A DNA stretch of 64,000 bases from Oscillospiraceae bacterium HV4-5-C5C. Lineage in GTDB: Bacteria; Bacillota; Clostridia; Saccharofermentanales; Fastidiosipilaceae. Positions within the stretch are counted from its first letter, which is position 1, and each line of letters opens with the position of its first letter. The stretch is from assembly GCA_012034405.1 (NCBI GenBank), contig JAAVLZ010000011.1, positions 48,482 to 112,481 on the forward strand, in the 5' to 3' direction. The position numbers were made by a program, and so were the translations under genes. Positions 1 to 10,780 of this stretch are shown piece after piece. The notes under the pieces are model-generated. The model was not told the DNA's origin. It did no database searches and saw only the letters and a list, made by a program, of their open reading frames with translations.

Positions 1-285
1 CACTTCGCTGAAAGTATTATAAAAGCGGGCCAGGTGCTGCCTGGCGGTGTGCCGTGGTTGATAAGATTCCGTATACAGAAGATAGGGTTCTATCTGCAGC
101 GACGTATTGCCCAGCAAACGGAACAGCTGGGTTTCCGTGTTGATTTTATTCGGCATCAGATTCACAATCAGGATCCGCAGCGGGCGGATGTCCTGATGGA
201 AGCTGCGGGCTTCATCCATGTAGAAGACGCCTTCCTGACCCAGGGTCTGGGCGGCCGGGATATCAGAGGGAATAATGATTGGCAT
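1..285 (-). CDS. metA: Homoserine O-acyltransferase MetA, 5' part (cut by window edge)
   Basis: The reverse strand from 285 encodes a 95-codon open N-terminus that runs off the left edge. It begins [12 protein letters not shown] and contains [16 protein letters not shown], a stretch characteristic of MetA/HTS proteins. MetA transfers an acetyl or succinyl group from acyl-CoA to homoserine in methionine synthesis in the cytoplasm; in many Firmicutes the donor is acetyl-CoA. The catalytic Cys and the Glu/His residues lie in the missing part, so activity and donor cannot be judged. An AAGGA ribosome site lies about 8 bases before the ATG. The next gene upstream on the same strand is the uridine-kinase-like gene, 39 bases away, so the two may be cotranscribed. 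Confidence 0.88.
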   Translation of the reverse strand, partial: MPIIIPSDIPAAQTLGQEGVFYMDEARSFHQDIRPLRILIVNLMPNKINTETQLFRLLGNTSLQIEPYLLYTESYQPRHTARQHLARFYNTFSEV

Positions 286-324
286 ACACGTGATTCCTTA
301 TCATATTAATACCTGCAGCGGCGG

Positions 325-1323
325 TTAATGGATAAACTCATTGAGAATTGAATTGTCCGGGACCCGGGCGGGGGAAACGGCAGGCAAACGGGCGGCTGAA
401 GCCAGCAGGTGGCGGGCCTGAAGCAGGGCCTGAGGCAGGTCAGCATAACCTGGCGGGGGGCCGGTAATAAAGCGGGACGGGGGTAAAGCCCCTGCCCGGA
501 CCAGCTGCAGGTCGGTCTTGATCTCCGCCGCGGCCAGGGCCGGTATAACGCAGAGCTCATAGGCCATAGCTGAGTTGACAAAGAGGTCCGCAGCCTCAAT
601 ATAGTCCGGGAACACCTGTGTTTCAGCCCAGTCCAGCATGGGCCAGTAATCAATTGTGGCCAGGGCTGGCGTGCCGCGGTGAGCCGCGTCCCGGGAGATG
701 CGCCGCAGCATCCTGATATCACGAGCATCCAGCAGCGAGCGGTCCCCTACCAATTTGGCCCAGGGCATGATAAAGACGGCGCGCCGCCGCGAAAGGTCCA
801 GGCTATTTAATAGAGTCGGATGTAAGGCATGCAAACCTTCAATCAGCAGTATGCCACGCGGGGAAAGCTGGTAGACCTCCCCCTCCCGGTAAATCCGGCG
901 GCGGCTCAGGAAATCAAAGCGGGGCCGCCTGACGGTTTTCCCGTCAAGTAAGGCCGCCAGATCCTGGCGGAGCAAGCCGAAATCCAGCGTATCCGAACTT
1001 TCCATATCCGGCCGGCCTTCCATCTGATTGAGTTTACTCTGATCTTTATAGTAGTCATCCAGCGAAAGCAGGGTAGTCGGCCGCCCGTACAGGTGCAGCG
1101 CGGCGGCCAAGCGCTCGGTAAAAGTCGTTTTACCGGAAGCTGTCGGCCCGGAGATAAAAATGGCACGGATGCTGTCTGACCAGGCTGTCTCATAGGCCAG
1201 GTCCGTCAGCTGGCGCATAAAATCCGCTTCACAGTGCGCTATAAAAGCCGGCAGGCGCAGCTGGCCCAGCTGGTTTTCCAGTTCCTGTACCGTAAAATAC
1301 AGCAGTTCAGCACGCTTAGCCAT
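325..1323 (-). CDS. Uridine kinase / phosphoribulokinase-family nucleoside kinase
   Basis: This 332-residue P-loop kinase has Walker A GPTASGKTT at residues 59-67, followed by LLSLDDYYKD, the substrate-side motif of uridine kinases, and by ILLIEGLHAL. It probably phosphorylates uridine or cytidine to the monophosphate in pyrimidine salvage. Many clostridial relatives are about 550 residues because a TGS-like and tRNA-synthetase-like region precedes the kinase. Here only about 58 residues precede the P-loop, so this is the short form. The ATG at 1323 follows an AGGA site. It is divergent from eno and lies 39 bases upstream of metA. Family assignment is firm; the exact nucleoside is inferred. 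Confidence 0.8.
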   Translation of the reverse strand: MAKRAELLYFTVQELENQLGQLRLPAFIAHCEADFMRQLTDLAYETAWSDSIRAIFISGPTASGKTTFTERLAAALHLYGRPTTLLSLDDYYKDQSKLNQMEGRPDMESSDTLDFGLLRQDLAALLDGKTVRRPRFDFLSRRRIYREGEVYQLSPRGILLIEGLHALHPTLLNSLDLSRRRAVFIMPWAKLVGDRSLLDARDIRMLRRISRDAAHRGTPALATIDYWPMLDWAETQVFPDYIEAADLFVNSAMAYELCVIPALAAAEIKTDLQLVRAGALPPSRFITGPPPGYADLPQALLQARHLLASAARLPAVSPARVPDNSILNEFIH

Positions 1324-1436
1324 TTTTCAATCCTGCTTTCCCATGCCCTGCTTGCTTGCTGTCGCAGCCTGACATTTTCAGTGTCCCTTATTATATCAAA
1401 AGCGGCGCGCTTTTCACGAACCATCCGTGATAGCGG

Positions 1437-1465
1437 GATACAAAGCCATAAAAATACGATATAAT
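1437..1465 (+). promoter_or_regulatory. Probable eno promoter
   Basis: A perfect TATAAT at 1460-1465 lies 17 bases after a weak -35 (GATACA, 1437-1442), about 110 bases before the eno start. It sits in an AT-rich gap between two divergent genes. Confidence 0.5.
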
Positions 1466-1487
1466 AAAAAAAGAACGGTACGCTTAA

Positions 1488-2879
<1,392 letters not shown>

Positions 2880-2940
2880 GCAGTCGCTGACAGACCGGCA
2901 GACGCCGGTGTCTGTTGGTTCACCAATATTCTGATAAATA

Positions 2941-2976
2941 AAACCCGGCCACGGTATGAACCGTGGCCGGGTTTTT
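2941..2976. terminator. Bidirectional rho-independent terminator between eno and the PfkB gene
   Basis: A 14-bp perfect stem (2941-2954 with 2961-2974) and a 6-base loop are followed by a T run on the plus strand. The minus strand also reads into TTTTATTTAT, so it can end both convergent transcripts. Confidence 0.92.
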
Positions 2977-3142
2977 CAGTCTGTTCCGATCGTTAACCGT
3001 GAGCGGCAAGGTTTTGCGGTCAGCAGCAAAAGCCGGTCAGCGGCACCAGCGGCGGAGGTGGCTTTAGCGCCGGTTCCGATGCAGGGCTGTCCGCAAGTGC
3101 TTTCAAGCCAGGATCAGCGGTCTCCCGCTGTCCTGCCAGCCA

Positions 3143-4144
3143 TTAAAGCGGCAGGCGATGCACTTCAATTCGCTGTATCCAGGCTTCCGTTTCTGACCGT
3201 CCGGCCATGGTCGTTCCGGGCAGCTGAATGGTAGCCTGGCTGGCTGCCATAGCCAGCTGCAGTAAGGCTGGCAGCGGGCCCAGTTCAGTCAGGCCCAGCG
3301 GGCAGGCAGCCGCCGCCATAGCCAGCACAGCAGTCATGGCGTCCCCCGCGCCCTGCAGACTTAAGGCATTGACTCCCCGCGGGTTGGGTGCGTACCAGGC
3401 GTCCTGTCCGTCCGTCAAAACCGCGCCTTCTTCGCCTAGTGAAGCCAAAACCAGGCTGGCTCCCAAGCGGCAGAGACTCTTGGCGGCCTGGGTCACGCCT
3501 TCCAGGCTGTCACAAGGCATCCCGGTCACCTCCCTGAGCTCTTTACGGTTCGGCTTCATGATGTCACAGCGGGCGGCCAGCGCCTGCATGAGCGGTTCTC
3601 CGGAGGAATCAAGTACCACAATACCGTCTTTTGCCCTGACCTGACCGGCAATTTCCCGATATGTAAAGCGGTTAAGGCCAGGTGGCAGGCTGCCGCTCAT
3701 GACCAGGACCAGGCGGCGTCGGAGCAGCGGCCGCAGGCTGTTCAGGACCCGCTCCGCTGTGGACGGGTCAACCGGAGTCCCTGGATGATTGAACTCTGTC
3801 ATAACGGTGGTCTGGCCGGAACGTTCATGCAGTTTGATGTTCATTCTGAGCAAGCCCGGCACATCCATAAACCGCGCTTCCAGACCGGCTGCCCGGGCAG
3901 CCTGCCGCAAGCCTGAGCCTGAACCGGTGTAATTAAGGCCAAACAGGCTGCAACGGCCGCCCAAGCCAATGATGGCTTTAGCCACGTTGTAGCCTTTACC
4001 ACCGATATCCCGACGCAGCTGCTCATACTGATTGGTCTCACCGCGCAGGAAAGCTCTCAGCTCTATTGTCACGTCAATGCATGGATTAAGCGAGAGGGCC
4101 AGGATATCGCGCTGCTGCGCTGGCAAAATCAAAGGCTCCAGCAT
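3143..4144 (-). CDS. PfkB-family 1-phosphofructokinase / tagatose-6-phosphate kinase type
   Basis: This 333-residue ribokinase-fold kinase belongs to the hexose-phosphate branch of PfkB. It has NPCIDVTIEL at the N-terminus, GGKGYNVAKA at 48-57 (family GGKGxNVA) and GAGDAM at 265-270, whose Asp is the catalytic base. It likely phosphorylates fructose-1-phosphate or tagatose-6-phosphate at the free hydroxyl with ATP. It lies 18 bases downstream of proS on the same strand and is probably cotranscribed. No PTS gene is adjacent, so the substrate cannot be fixed from context. Confidence 0.8.
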   Translation of the reverse strand: MLEPLILPAQQRDILALSLNPCIDVTIELRAFLRGETNQYEQLRRDIGGKGYNVAKAIIGLGGRCSLFGLNYTGSGSGLRQAARAAGLEARFMDVPGLLRMNIKLHERSGQTTVMTEFNHPGTPVDPSTAERVLNSLRPLLRRRLVLVMSGSLPPGLNRFTYREIAGQVRAKDGIVVLDSSGEPLMQALAARCDIMKPNRKELREVTGMPCDSLEGVTQAAKSLCRLGASLVLASLGEEGAVLTDGQDAWYAPNPRGVNALSLQGAGDAMTAVLAMAAAACPLGLTELGPLPALLQLAMAASQATIQLPGTTMAGRSETEAWIQRIEVHRLPL

Positions 4145-4162
4145 AGTATCTGCCTTCCTGAA

Positions 4163-5596
4163 TCAGTAGGCTTTGCCCCAGATGACCATGGATTTGGCCG
4201 GTTTGCCGCAGCAAACACAGGTATCAGCCAAATGCTCCTGCTCAAAAGGCATGCAGCGGGCGGTCGCGGCAAACGACTCTTTGATTTTGTCTTCGCAGGC
4301 CTGATCGCCGCACCACATGGCCTTAACAAAGCCTGGTTTTTCCTGAATGATCGAACTGAAGCTATCCCAGTCAGTGGCTGTATAAGTGCGTTCCTGCATC
4401 AGCTGCCAAGCCCGGTCATACAAATCTTTTTGGATTTGCTCCAGCAATTCCGGAATGGTGCCCACCAGATCATCCAGACTGACAGGCTGTTTTTCACCCG
4501 TATCGCGCCGGACCGCAATCGCTTGACCATTGGCCAGATCTTTGGGACCCAGCTCCAGGCGCAGCGGGATGCCATGCATTTCATGCTCACTGAATTTCCA
4601 GCCGGGCATCTTGTCTGAAGCGTCCATCTTAATCCGGCAGACCACCGCAAGCTTGTCCACAATTTCCTGACAAGCCTCCAGCACACCTGGTTTATGCTGC
4701 GCCACCGGCACGACCATCACCTGGGTCGGGGCGATGTGCGGCGGCAGGAGCAGTCCGTTGTCATCTGAATGCACCATAATGAGCGCGCCAATCAAGCGGG
4801 TGCTGGCTCCCCAGGAAGTCTGGTATACATATTGCAGTTTATTTTCACGATTGCTGAACTGAATGCCAAAGGCGCGGGCAAAGCCGTCTCCAAAGTAATG
4901 GGAGGTTGCGGCCTGAAGACTTTTGCCGTCGTGCATCATCGCTTCGATCGTATAGGTAGCCTCCGCGCCGGCAAATTTTTCTTTATCCGTTTTACGGCCC
5001 TTGACCACCGGTATGGCCAGCTCCGTCCTGCAAAACTCCGCGTAGGTATCCAGCATGCGCAGGGTTTCCTGCCGGGCCTCTTCCGCCGTTTCATGCACCG
5101 TATGGCCTTCCTGCCACCAGAACTCCGTCGTTCTCAGGAAGGGCCGCGTCGTTTTTTCCCAGCGAACCACCGAAACCCATTGGTTGTAGAGCTTAGGCAG
5201 GTCGCGGTAGGATTGCACGATTTTGGCGTAATGATCACTGAACAGGGCCTCTGAAGTCGGGCGCACCGCCAGGCGTTCCTGCAGCTGCTCGGTACCGCCC
5301 ATGGTGACCCAGGCAACCTCCGGAGCAAAGCCTTCTACGTGTTCCGCTTCTTTATCCAGCAGGCTTTCAGGGATAAACATAGGCATGCAGACATTTTCAT
5401 GTCCCAGGGCCTTAAAGCGCTGGTCCAGGCCTTTCTGGATATTCTCCCAGATCGCGCAGCCCAGCGGCCGCAGAATCATGCAGCCCCTCACGCTGGAATA
5501 GTCAGCCATCTCCGCCTTGCGGACCACATCTGTATACCATTGAGCAAAATCAACATCACGGGATGTAATGCTCTCCACATATTTTTCCTTCGCCAT
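4163..5596 (-). CDS. proS: Prolyl-tRNA synthetase, archaeal/eukaryote-type (short form)
   Basis: The protein charges tRNA-Pro with proline. At 477 residues it has the short architecture without the bacterial editing insertion. It shows the class II catalytic core ([12 protein letters not shown] and a WQEGHT region), then the anticodon-binding domain, then a C-terminal zinc-type domain with cysteines in WCGDQACE and CVCCG. It ends in the terminal Tyr (GKAY) typical of this type. The ATG at 5596 follows GGAGGG. Many Clostridia carry this ProS type. The amidase gene lies upstream on the same strand across a 129-base gap that holds a promoter-like TATAAT. Confidence 0.96.
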   Translation of the reverse strand: MAKEKYVESITSRDVDFAQWYTDVVRKAEMADYSSVRGCMILRPLGCAIWENIQKGLDQRFKALGHENVCMPMFIPESLLDKEAEHVEGFAPEVAWVTMGGTEQLQERLAVRPTSEALFSDHYAKIVQSYRDLPKLYNQWVSVVRWEKTTRPFLRTTEFWWQEGHTVHETAEEARQETLRMLDTYAEFCRTELAIPVVKGRKTDKEKFAGAEATYTIEAMMHDGKSLQAATSHYFGDGFARAFGIQFSNRENKLQYVYQTSWGASTRLIGALIMVHSDDNGLLLPPHIAPTQVMVVPVAQHKPGVLEACQEIVDKLAVVCRIKMDASDKMPGWKFSEHEMHGIPLRLELGPKDLANGQAIAVRRDTGEKQPVSLDDLVGTIPELLEQIQKDLYDRAWQLMQERTYTATDWDSFSSIIQEKPGFVKAMWCGDQACEDKIKESFAATARCMPFEQEHLADTCVCCGKPAKSMVIWGKAY

Positions 5597-5638
5597 TTGA
5601 CCCTCCGCTATATATTAAATAATAATGTTTGCCCAGCT

Positions 5639-5667
5639 ATTATAAACTAAACCGTTCGCTTGTGTCT
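5639..5667 (-). promoter_or_regulatory. Probable proS promoter
   Basis: On the minus strand a perfect TATAAT (5639-5644) lies about 45 bases before the proS ATG. A weak CAGACA at about 18 bases spacing is the best -35 candidate. Confidence 0.4.
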
Positions 5668-5725
5668 GCCGCGGTCACAGCCTGACCTCCGCAGGAGACT
5701 CTGACGGACCGGCCACAGCAAAGAA

Positions 5726-6931
5726 CTATTCACAATAATAACTATAGACTGACTGCGCCAGGGCCTGCGCCAGCTCCGTCTGCCCGCTGTCCGATAACAG
5801 CAGTACCCGGTCGTCCGCATTGCTGAAAAAGCCCATCTCAACCAGCGCAGAATCAATTCCCATCCGGTTCAAAACCACAAAGCCTTCCTGCAGGATCGTC
5901 TGGGGACCGCCGGTGGTCGTCAGCTCCGGCAATTGTCTGATAATCGCCGACTGCAGGCAGTCCACCAGTTTTTTGCGGCCTTCGTCATTAAAGTACTGAT
6001 AAACCGGTGGCAGGTCATAACCATCAGCGGTACTATCCCGGGTGAACTCATAATTATAAGCATTGTCTACATAGTAGATCTGCAGTCCGCCTATATCTGC
6101 TCCGGCGTCTGAGTAATTGCAGTGGAGCGAAAGGAATAAATATTCCGGAAACTGTCGTTCGGTATCATACAACAGGCGGGCATCCGCGCCGCTGCCCAGG
6201 CCGCCCAGAATACCACCGCCGCCTTCGTCCAAATTCGTCGTCTGAATTTCAGTCATGGCTGTTTTCAGGCTTTCAAACTGACTGAGGTCCTTGCCGGTGT
6301 TTTTAAGGCTGTCTGTTACCTGGTCCAGAATGGTCTGTCCAACCTGGGCTGCGCGGGAGTAGACTGATACCCAGCTGTCATCCGTACGGGTCATAATCAC
6401 GCTCGCACCCAGCGCTTCTAACGCTGACTTCAGTTTTAAGCCGACCGCCAGGTTAACCTCTTTTTCAACCGCCTCATAAGGACTTTCCTGCGGATAGACC
6501 GTCCCGGAATCCTGTCCGCCGTGGCCCGGATCTACAAACACCGTCACGCCCTGTAAAGCCTGACTGCTCTGACTGCGGCCCTTTAAAGCCGCGATCAGGG
6601 CTGAACTGTCATGTACGGTCTCCACCGAGCTCGCAGCAGGCCAGGTATCAAGCCATTCGCCGCTGGCGGCAGGTGTAGGCGTCAGGTTACTTAAAATCAG
6701 GCGGTCAGGATCTTCGGTGGCGGCGGGGGTGACAGCAGCGGTCTGCGCACTGGGGGTGACCGTCTCCGGCAAAGCCAGCAGATCCGCCGCATCGGCCGAA
6801 GCGCCTTTGCCGGCAAAGATCAGCAGCAGGAGCACTAAAAGCACAACCAGCAGACCCAGGATCAACAAGGTCAGGCGAAAGGCAAAGGAAGCGGGCCGGG
6901 CAGGCGCCGCGGACTTACCCGGGCGGCTCAC
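5726..6931 (-). CDS. Membrane-anchored N-acetylmuramoyl-L-alanine amidase (Amidase_3)
   Basis: This zinc amidase cleaves the amide between MurNAc and the stem peptide of peptidoglycan. It has one N-terminal membrane helix (about residues 18-40), then a Thr/Ala/Pro-rich linker to about 105, then the Amidase_3 domain. Zinc-site motifs visible are VDPGHGGQDSG (His near 137), EKEVN (Glu near 158), SLHCNYS and the catalytic Glu in ALVEMGFFSN. About 60 residues between the second and third motifs (roughly 195-255, Gly-rich) are extra relative to minimal Amidase_3 and could be a regulatory insertion. The GTG start overlaps the glmM stop (GTGA), so translation is coupled to glmM. Confidence 0.9.
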   Translation of the reverse strand: MSRPGKSAAPARPASFAFRLTLLILGLLVVLLVLLLLIFAGKGASADAADLLALPETVTPSAQTAAVTPAATEDPDRLILSNLTPTPAASGEWLDTWPAASSVETVHDSSALIAALKGRSQSSQALQGVTVFVDPGHGGQDSGTVYPQESPYEAVEKEVNLAVGLKLKSALEALGASVIMTRTDDSWVSVYSRAAQVGQTILDQVTDSLKNTGKDLSQFESLKTAMTEIQTTNLDEGGGGILGGLGSGADARLLYDTERQFPEYLFLSLHCNYSDAGADIGGLQIYYVDNAYNYEFTRDSTADGYDLPPVYQYFNDEGRKKLVDCLQSAIIRQLPELTTTGGPQTILQEGFVVLNRMGIDSALVEMGFFSNADDRVLLLSDSGQTELAQALAQSVYSYYCE

Positions 6932-8286
6932 GGCTGGGCCAGCTTTTCTACCGTTGACAGCAGCTGATCCGCCAAAGCGTCAATCTGGGCCATGTCCTGC
7001 CCTTCCAGCATCACCCGGATGACGGGCTCTGTTCCGGAAGCGCGGACCAGGACCCGGCCGCTGTCGCCCAAAACAGCTTCACTGGCGGCCACAGCCTCCG
7101 CCAGCACAGCTGAAGCCATAATCCGGTCCTTATCCTGATTGCCCACCCGGATTTTTTTGAGCACCTGGGGATACAGGGTAAAGTCCTGATGCGCCTGGGT
7201 TAAGGTCTGTCCCAGATCCTTAAGTGCGTTCAGCAGCGCCAGCGCGGTCAGCATCCCGTCTCCGGTGGTGGCGTATTCCAGCATGATGACGTGCCCTGAC
7301 TGTTCACCGCCGATGCTGTAGTTATGCTTCAGCATTTCTTCCAGCACATAACGGTCCCCTACTTTAGTGCGCAGTAACTGCAGCTGGTGGCGGTCGCAGA
7401 ATTTCTGAAAGCCCAGATTGCTCATGACCGTAGCTACTATGGTGTCCTGGTTAAGTCTGCCCCGGCGGCGCAGCCACTGGGCGATAATGGACATGATCAT
7501 ATCGCCGTCTACTTCAACGCCCTGGCTATCCACCGCCAGCAGCCGGTCGGCGTCTCCGTCAAACGCCAGGCCCAGGTCCAGATGATCGGCTTTTACGCGG
7601 GCAGAAAGCTTGTCCAGATGGGTGGATCCGCAGTCCCGGTTGATATTCAGGCCGTCCGGCTGGTCTCCCAGCAGCTGCAGGCTGCAGCCTAAAGCGGCGA
7701 AGAGTTCCGGAGCCACCGCGGCGGCTGAACCGTTGGCGCAGTCCAGGGCGATCCTGAAGCCGCTCAGATCTGTACCCAGCGCGGTTTTCAAATAATCCCG
7801 GTAGAGGTTGCGGCCTTCAGGATAGGCGTAACGCCGGCCCAGCTTTTCACCCTGCAGACGTTGACCCGGTTCCGGACCGGTCCGGCGGTTTAATTCCGCT
7901 TCAATCTGATCCTCCACGTCGTCAGCCAGCTTAAAGCCCTGATGATTAAAGAACTTAATGCCGTTGTATTCAAACGGGTTATGCGAGGCGGAGATCATGA
8001 CACCGGCGTCAAAGCCCTGCTGAGCAACCAAATAAGCTACGGCGGGCGTAGTCAGCACGCCGCCGCTACAGACATCGGCGCCAGCTGCCAGGAGGCCTGA
8101 CGTCAGCGCGGCTTCAAGCATATCGCCGGATATCCTGGTATCCCGGCCAATCAGAAACCGCGGGCGGTGATCGACTGACCGGGCCAGGACCTTAGCCCCG
8201 GCATAGCCCAGAGCCATAGCCAGCGAACCGTCCAGCTCGACATTAGCAATGCCTCTGACCCCGTCCGTACCAAATAGTCTACCCAT
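6928..8286 (-). CDS. glmM: Phosphoglucosamine mutase
   Basis: GlmM interconverts glucosamine-6-phosphate and glucosamine-1-phosphate for UDP-GlcNAc and cell-wall synthesis. The 452-residue length is normal. It shows FGTDGVRG at the N-terminus, the phosphoserine loop ISASHNP (Ser near 101), the Mg loop DGDADR and the phosphate-binding RASGTEP near the C-terminus. The order cdaA then glmM is the widely conserved Firmicutes c-di-AMP/peptidoglycan cluster, in which CdaA and GlmM interact. The 39-base gap to cdaA and the 4-base overlap with the amidase indicate one operon. Confidence 0.97.
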   Translation of the reverse strand: MGRLFGTDGVRGIANVELDGSLAMALGYAGAKVLARSVDHRPRFLIGRDTRISGDMLEAALTSGLLAAGADVCSGGVLTTPAVAYLVAQQGFDAGVMISASHNPFEYNGIKFFNHQGFKLADDVEDQIEAELNRRTGPEPGQRLQGEKLGRRYAYPEGRNLYRDYLKTALGTDLSGFRIALDCANGSAAAVAPELFAALGCSLQLLGDQPDGLNINRDCGSTHLDKLSARVKADHLDLGLAFDGDADRLLAVDSQGVEVDGDMIMSIIAQWLRRRGRLNQDTIVATVMSNLGFQKFCDRHQLQLLRTKVGDRYVLEEMLKHNYSIGGEQSGHVIMLEYATTGDGMLTALALLNALKDLGQTLTQAHQDFTLYPQVLKKIRVGNQDKDRIMASAVLAEAVAASEAVLGDSGRVLVRASGTEPVIRVMLEGQDMAQIDALADQLLSTVEKLAQP

Positions 8287-8325
8287 ATGCTGCCTCCTGT
8301 AAACTGTATTATAAGCCGTCAGGTA

Positions 8326-9870
8326 TTAATCAGCGGTCTGTGTCTCTGCGTTGTATTGATCCAGCACGTTTTGCAGATCGTTGCTGTCATCCTGAGTCAG
8401 CGTAACATCGTTGCTTTGAGTTTCTGTCTCTGCTGCGGCGTCACTGTCACTGCCGCTGTCAGTCAGGCTGAAGACCAGACTTTGTTCAGACGGAATCCAG
8501 GAAACCACCTGATAGGTTAAAGCAGCCAGTCCATTGACACCCACATGGATCGGCAATTTTTGTAAGCTCTGGCTGTCACTTTGCAGATCCTGACTGATAT
8601 CAGCAAAATCAAGCTCCGTGAAGTCCACCACGGCATACACGTTCTCTCTGGAGATTTGGGCGGCGTATTTTTTACGGACTCTGAAATGGATAGAAACCGT
8701 GTTATCCGCCCGGTTATACGATAAGCCATGTTCCTCCAGGGTGGAATCCACATTTTCCAGCTGCACGCTGATATTACTGATGGTGATGTCCTGGATCGGA
8801 TTGGTTTGGATCTGCACAAAAAACCAGAGGCCAGAAGCCATGATCAAGGAAGCGAAAAAGAGCAGTACCTTCATTTTACGGCTGATGCCGACCGTTGCGG
8901 ACTGCGCCTCCTGTACCGGCACCCCGCTGACAAGCTCCGTCTCTTCATGCACCACATTCTGGATCACGCGGCGAATGCTTTTTTTGCCCCCGCTGACAGC
9001 CGTTTCCGGAGTCAGGAGTTTATGCAGCACCGCCCTTAAGGCATCCCCGTCCGACATCGGATAAAGCCTGCCGCCCAGCGTAACTGAAATCGCGCCGCGC
9101 TCTTCTGACACCACCACACCCACGGTATCACCGATCTCGCTGGCGCCCACTGCCGCGCGGTGCCTGGTGCCATAATCACGGCGCATATGGTAATTATCTG
9201 ATAGCGGCACATGGCAGCGGGCGGCATAGATGCGGTCATTCCGGATAATCACCGCGCCGTCATGCAAAGGGGAGCCTTTATAAAAAATCTGCTCCAGGCC
9301 GGTCGAAGAAATCACTGAATCCAGCACCACCGCGGTCCCCTGTACCAGTTCGCCCAACTTGGTAGTGCGTTCCAGCAGAATCAGCGCGCCGGTTTTAGTA
9401 GCTGCCATGTGCTCACAGGCCACCACCAGTGATTCAATCATATTGTGCAGCGAGCGCGCTTCCTGGCTGCTCTCCGCCGGAGACATGGAGTTAAAGAAGC
9501 GCAGGGAATTTCGCCCTACGGTCTCCAGCGCGCGTCTCATTTCAGGCTGGAAAATAACCACCACACCGATGGCCAGTACCGAAATAGAATTGGACAGGAC
9601 ATAGTTAATCGTCTGCAACCCTATCAGTTGACAGATAAAGGTAAAGGCAATGATAAATAATATACCCTTCAGCAGCTGCCAGGCGCGGGTATCCGCCATG
9701 ATTTTCAGGACAAAGTATACCACCAGGCTGGTCACCAGGATATCAACAACCATCAGGATAATATCTTTGGGCGTACCAAACAAAAGCCAGCTGGATCCGA
9801 TCGTCTGATACAGATCCTGGAAAAACTGGACAAACTGATTCATAATTTGAGCATTCATGCTCAGGGTCAT
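8326..9870 (-). CDS. cdaA: Diadenylate cyclase CdaA fused to a YbbR (CdaR-like) domain
   Basis: The N-terminal 290 residues are a complete CdaA: three membrane helices (about 37-55, 64-83 and 92-108), then the DAC domain with the catalytic DGA motif at 204-206 and the RHR motif at 236-238, which make c-di-AMP from two ATP. Instead of ending there, the frame continues through a linker to a fourth helix (about 334-352), one YbbR domain (about 360-470) and an acidic Asp/Ser/Thr-rich tail to 514. In Bacillus and relatives the regulator CdaR, with a helix and several YbbR repeats, is a separate gene between cdaA and glmM. Here that slot is empty. An AAGGGAAT site precedes the ATG by about 8 bases. 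Confidence 0.93.
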   Translation of the reverse strand: MTLSMNAQIMNQFVQFFQDLYQTIGSSWLLFGTPKDIILMVVDILVTSLVVYFVLKIMADTRAWQLLKGILFIIAFTFICQLIGLQTINYVLSNSISVLAIGVVVIFQPEMRRALETVGRNSLRFFNSMSPAESSQEARSLHNMIESLVVACEHMAATKTGALILLERTTKLGELVQGTAVVLDSVISSTGLEQIFYKGSPLHDGAVIIRNDRIYAARCHVPLSDNYHMRRDYGTRHRAAVGASEIGDTVGVVVSEERGAISVTLGGRLYPMSDGDALRAVLHKLLTPETAVSGGKKSIRRVIQNVVHEETELVSGVPVQEAQSATVGISRKMKVLLFFASLIMASGLWFFVQIQTNPIQDITISNISVQLENVDSTLEEHGLSYNRADNTVSIHFRVRKKYAAQISRENVYAVVDFTELDFADISQDLQSDSQSLQKLPIHVGVNGLAALTYQVVSWIPSEQSLVFSLTDSGSDSDAAAETETQSNDVTLTQDDSNDLQNVLDQYNAETQTAD

Positions 9871-9937
9871 GATCTGATTCCCTTCATTTATGCAGCATTC
9901 AGGGTACCCGGGTCAAATGCCAGCTGCCGTGAGGCGA

Positions 9938-10675
9938 TCAGTCCAAATCATCCTCATCACTGTCGCCGCCTTCAAGTCCATCCATGTCCGTCAGCCAGAT
10001 CACCCGTCCGCTGACTTTAATCAGGCCGTCTTTTTCCATCCTGACCAGCTCACGGGAGAAGGACGGACGGGGCATAGCCAGCAGGCGGGCGGCTACTTCC
10101 TTGGAAACCGGCAGTTCTACTGATGAGGTAGATACATACACTTTTTGTTCCGGTTTGCGTACGGCATCCTCATCAGCTGACTGCTGGCGGTTTAAATCCA
10201 GCAGATAGGTCGCGATTTTCTGGCGCAGGTTACGCTGGGACAAAATGTTAATCCGGCGGTTTTGTTTCTGTACCTTATCCGACAAAAAGCCCACAAAATT
10301 TTCCATCAGCTGCGGCTGCTCTTTCAGCAGCGCTAACAGGGTGTCACGCGGAAATACCAATACCTTGGCATTAGTCACCGCTTCAATCGTCAGAGGATAA
10401 ACCCGATTATGACCAAATATCAGGTCCTCACCGTATACATCACCCGGGCCCAGTAAATCAAGAGTTACATAATCACCAGAGCTGGCATATTTTTGCAGTG
10501 CCAGCTGACCGGACACCACGACGCCTAAAGAGGTGCAGTCATCCCCTTCATTAGCCAGCACTTCACCCTTCCACGCCAGGCGCATATTGACCCGCACACA
10601 AAAGCGATTGAAGGCTTGATGATCAAGGCCGGCAAATAGGGGGCTCTGACCCAGCGCATCGCAGATTTTTTTCAT
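9938..10675 (-). CDS. Crp/Fnr-family transcriptional regulator
   Basis: This 245-residue protein has an N-terminal cyclic-nucleotide-binding-type beta-barrel (about 15-130, with VVSGQLALQKY and LLGPGDVYGED), a dimerisation helix, and a C-terminal winged helix-turn-helix (SKEVAARLLAMPRPSFSREL, about 190-210). There is no clear N-terminal cysteine set for an Fnr-type iron-sulfur cluster, and the ligand is unknown. The tail is strongly acidic (EGGDSDEDDLD). A good promoter sits 51 bases upstream of its start, so it is transcribed alone. It is separated from the cdaA start by 67 bases. Confidence 0.9.
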   Translation of the reverse strand: MKKICDALGQSPLFAGLDHQAFNRFCVRVNMRLAWKGEVLANEGDDCTSLGVVVSGQLALQKYASSGDYVTLDLLGPGDVYGEDLIFGHNRVYPLTIEAVTNAKVLVFPRDTLLALLKEQPQLMENFVGFLSDKVQKQNRRINILSQRNLRQKIATYLLDLNRQQSADEDAVRKPEQKVYVSTSSVELPVSKEVAARLLAMPRPSFSRELVRMEKDGLIKVSGRVIWLTDMDGLEGGDSDEDDLD

Positions 10676-10725
10676 TTGATTCCTCCTGTCGCGGTCCTGT
10701 CAGGAAATGACATAGGATCTTTATA

Positions 10726-10753
10726 ATCATACTATACAGGGCATGACTGTCAA
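10726..10753 (-). promoter_or_regulatory. Promoter of the Crp/Fnr gene
   Basis: A consensus -35 TTGACA (complement of 10748-10753), a 16-base spacer and TATGAT (complement of 10726-10731) lie about 50 bases upstream of the regulator ATG. Confidence 0.65.
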
Positions 10754-10780
10754 TATTTCCGCCGCTGCCCCTGTCCGGGT

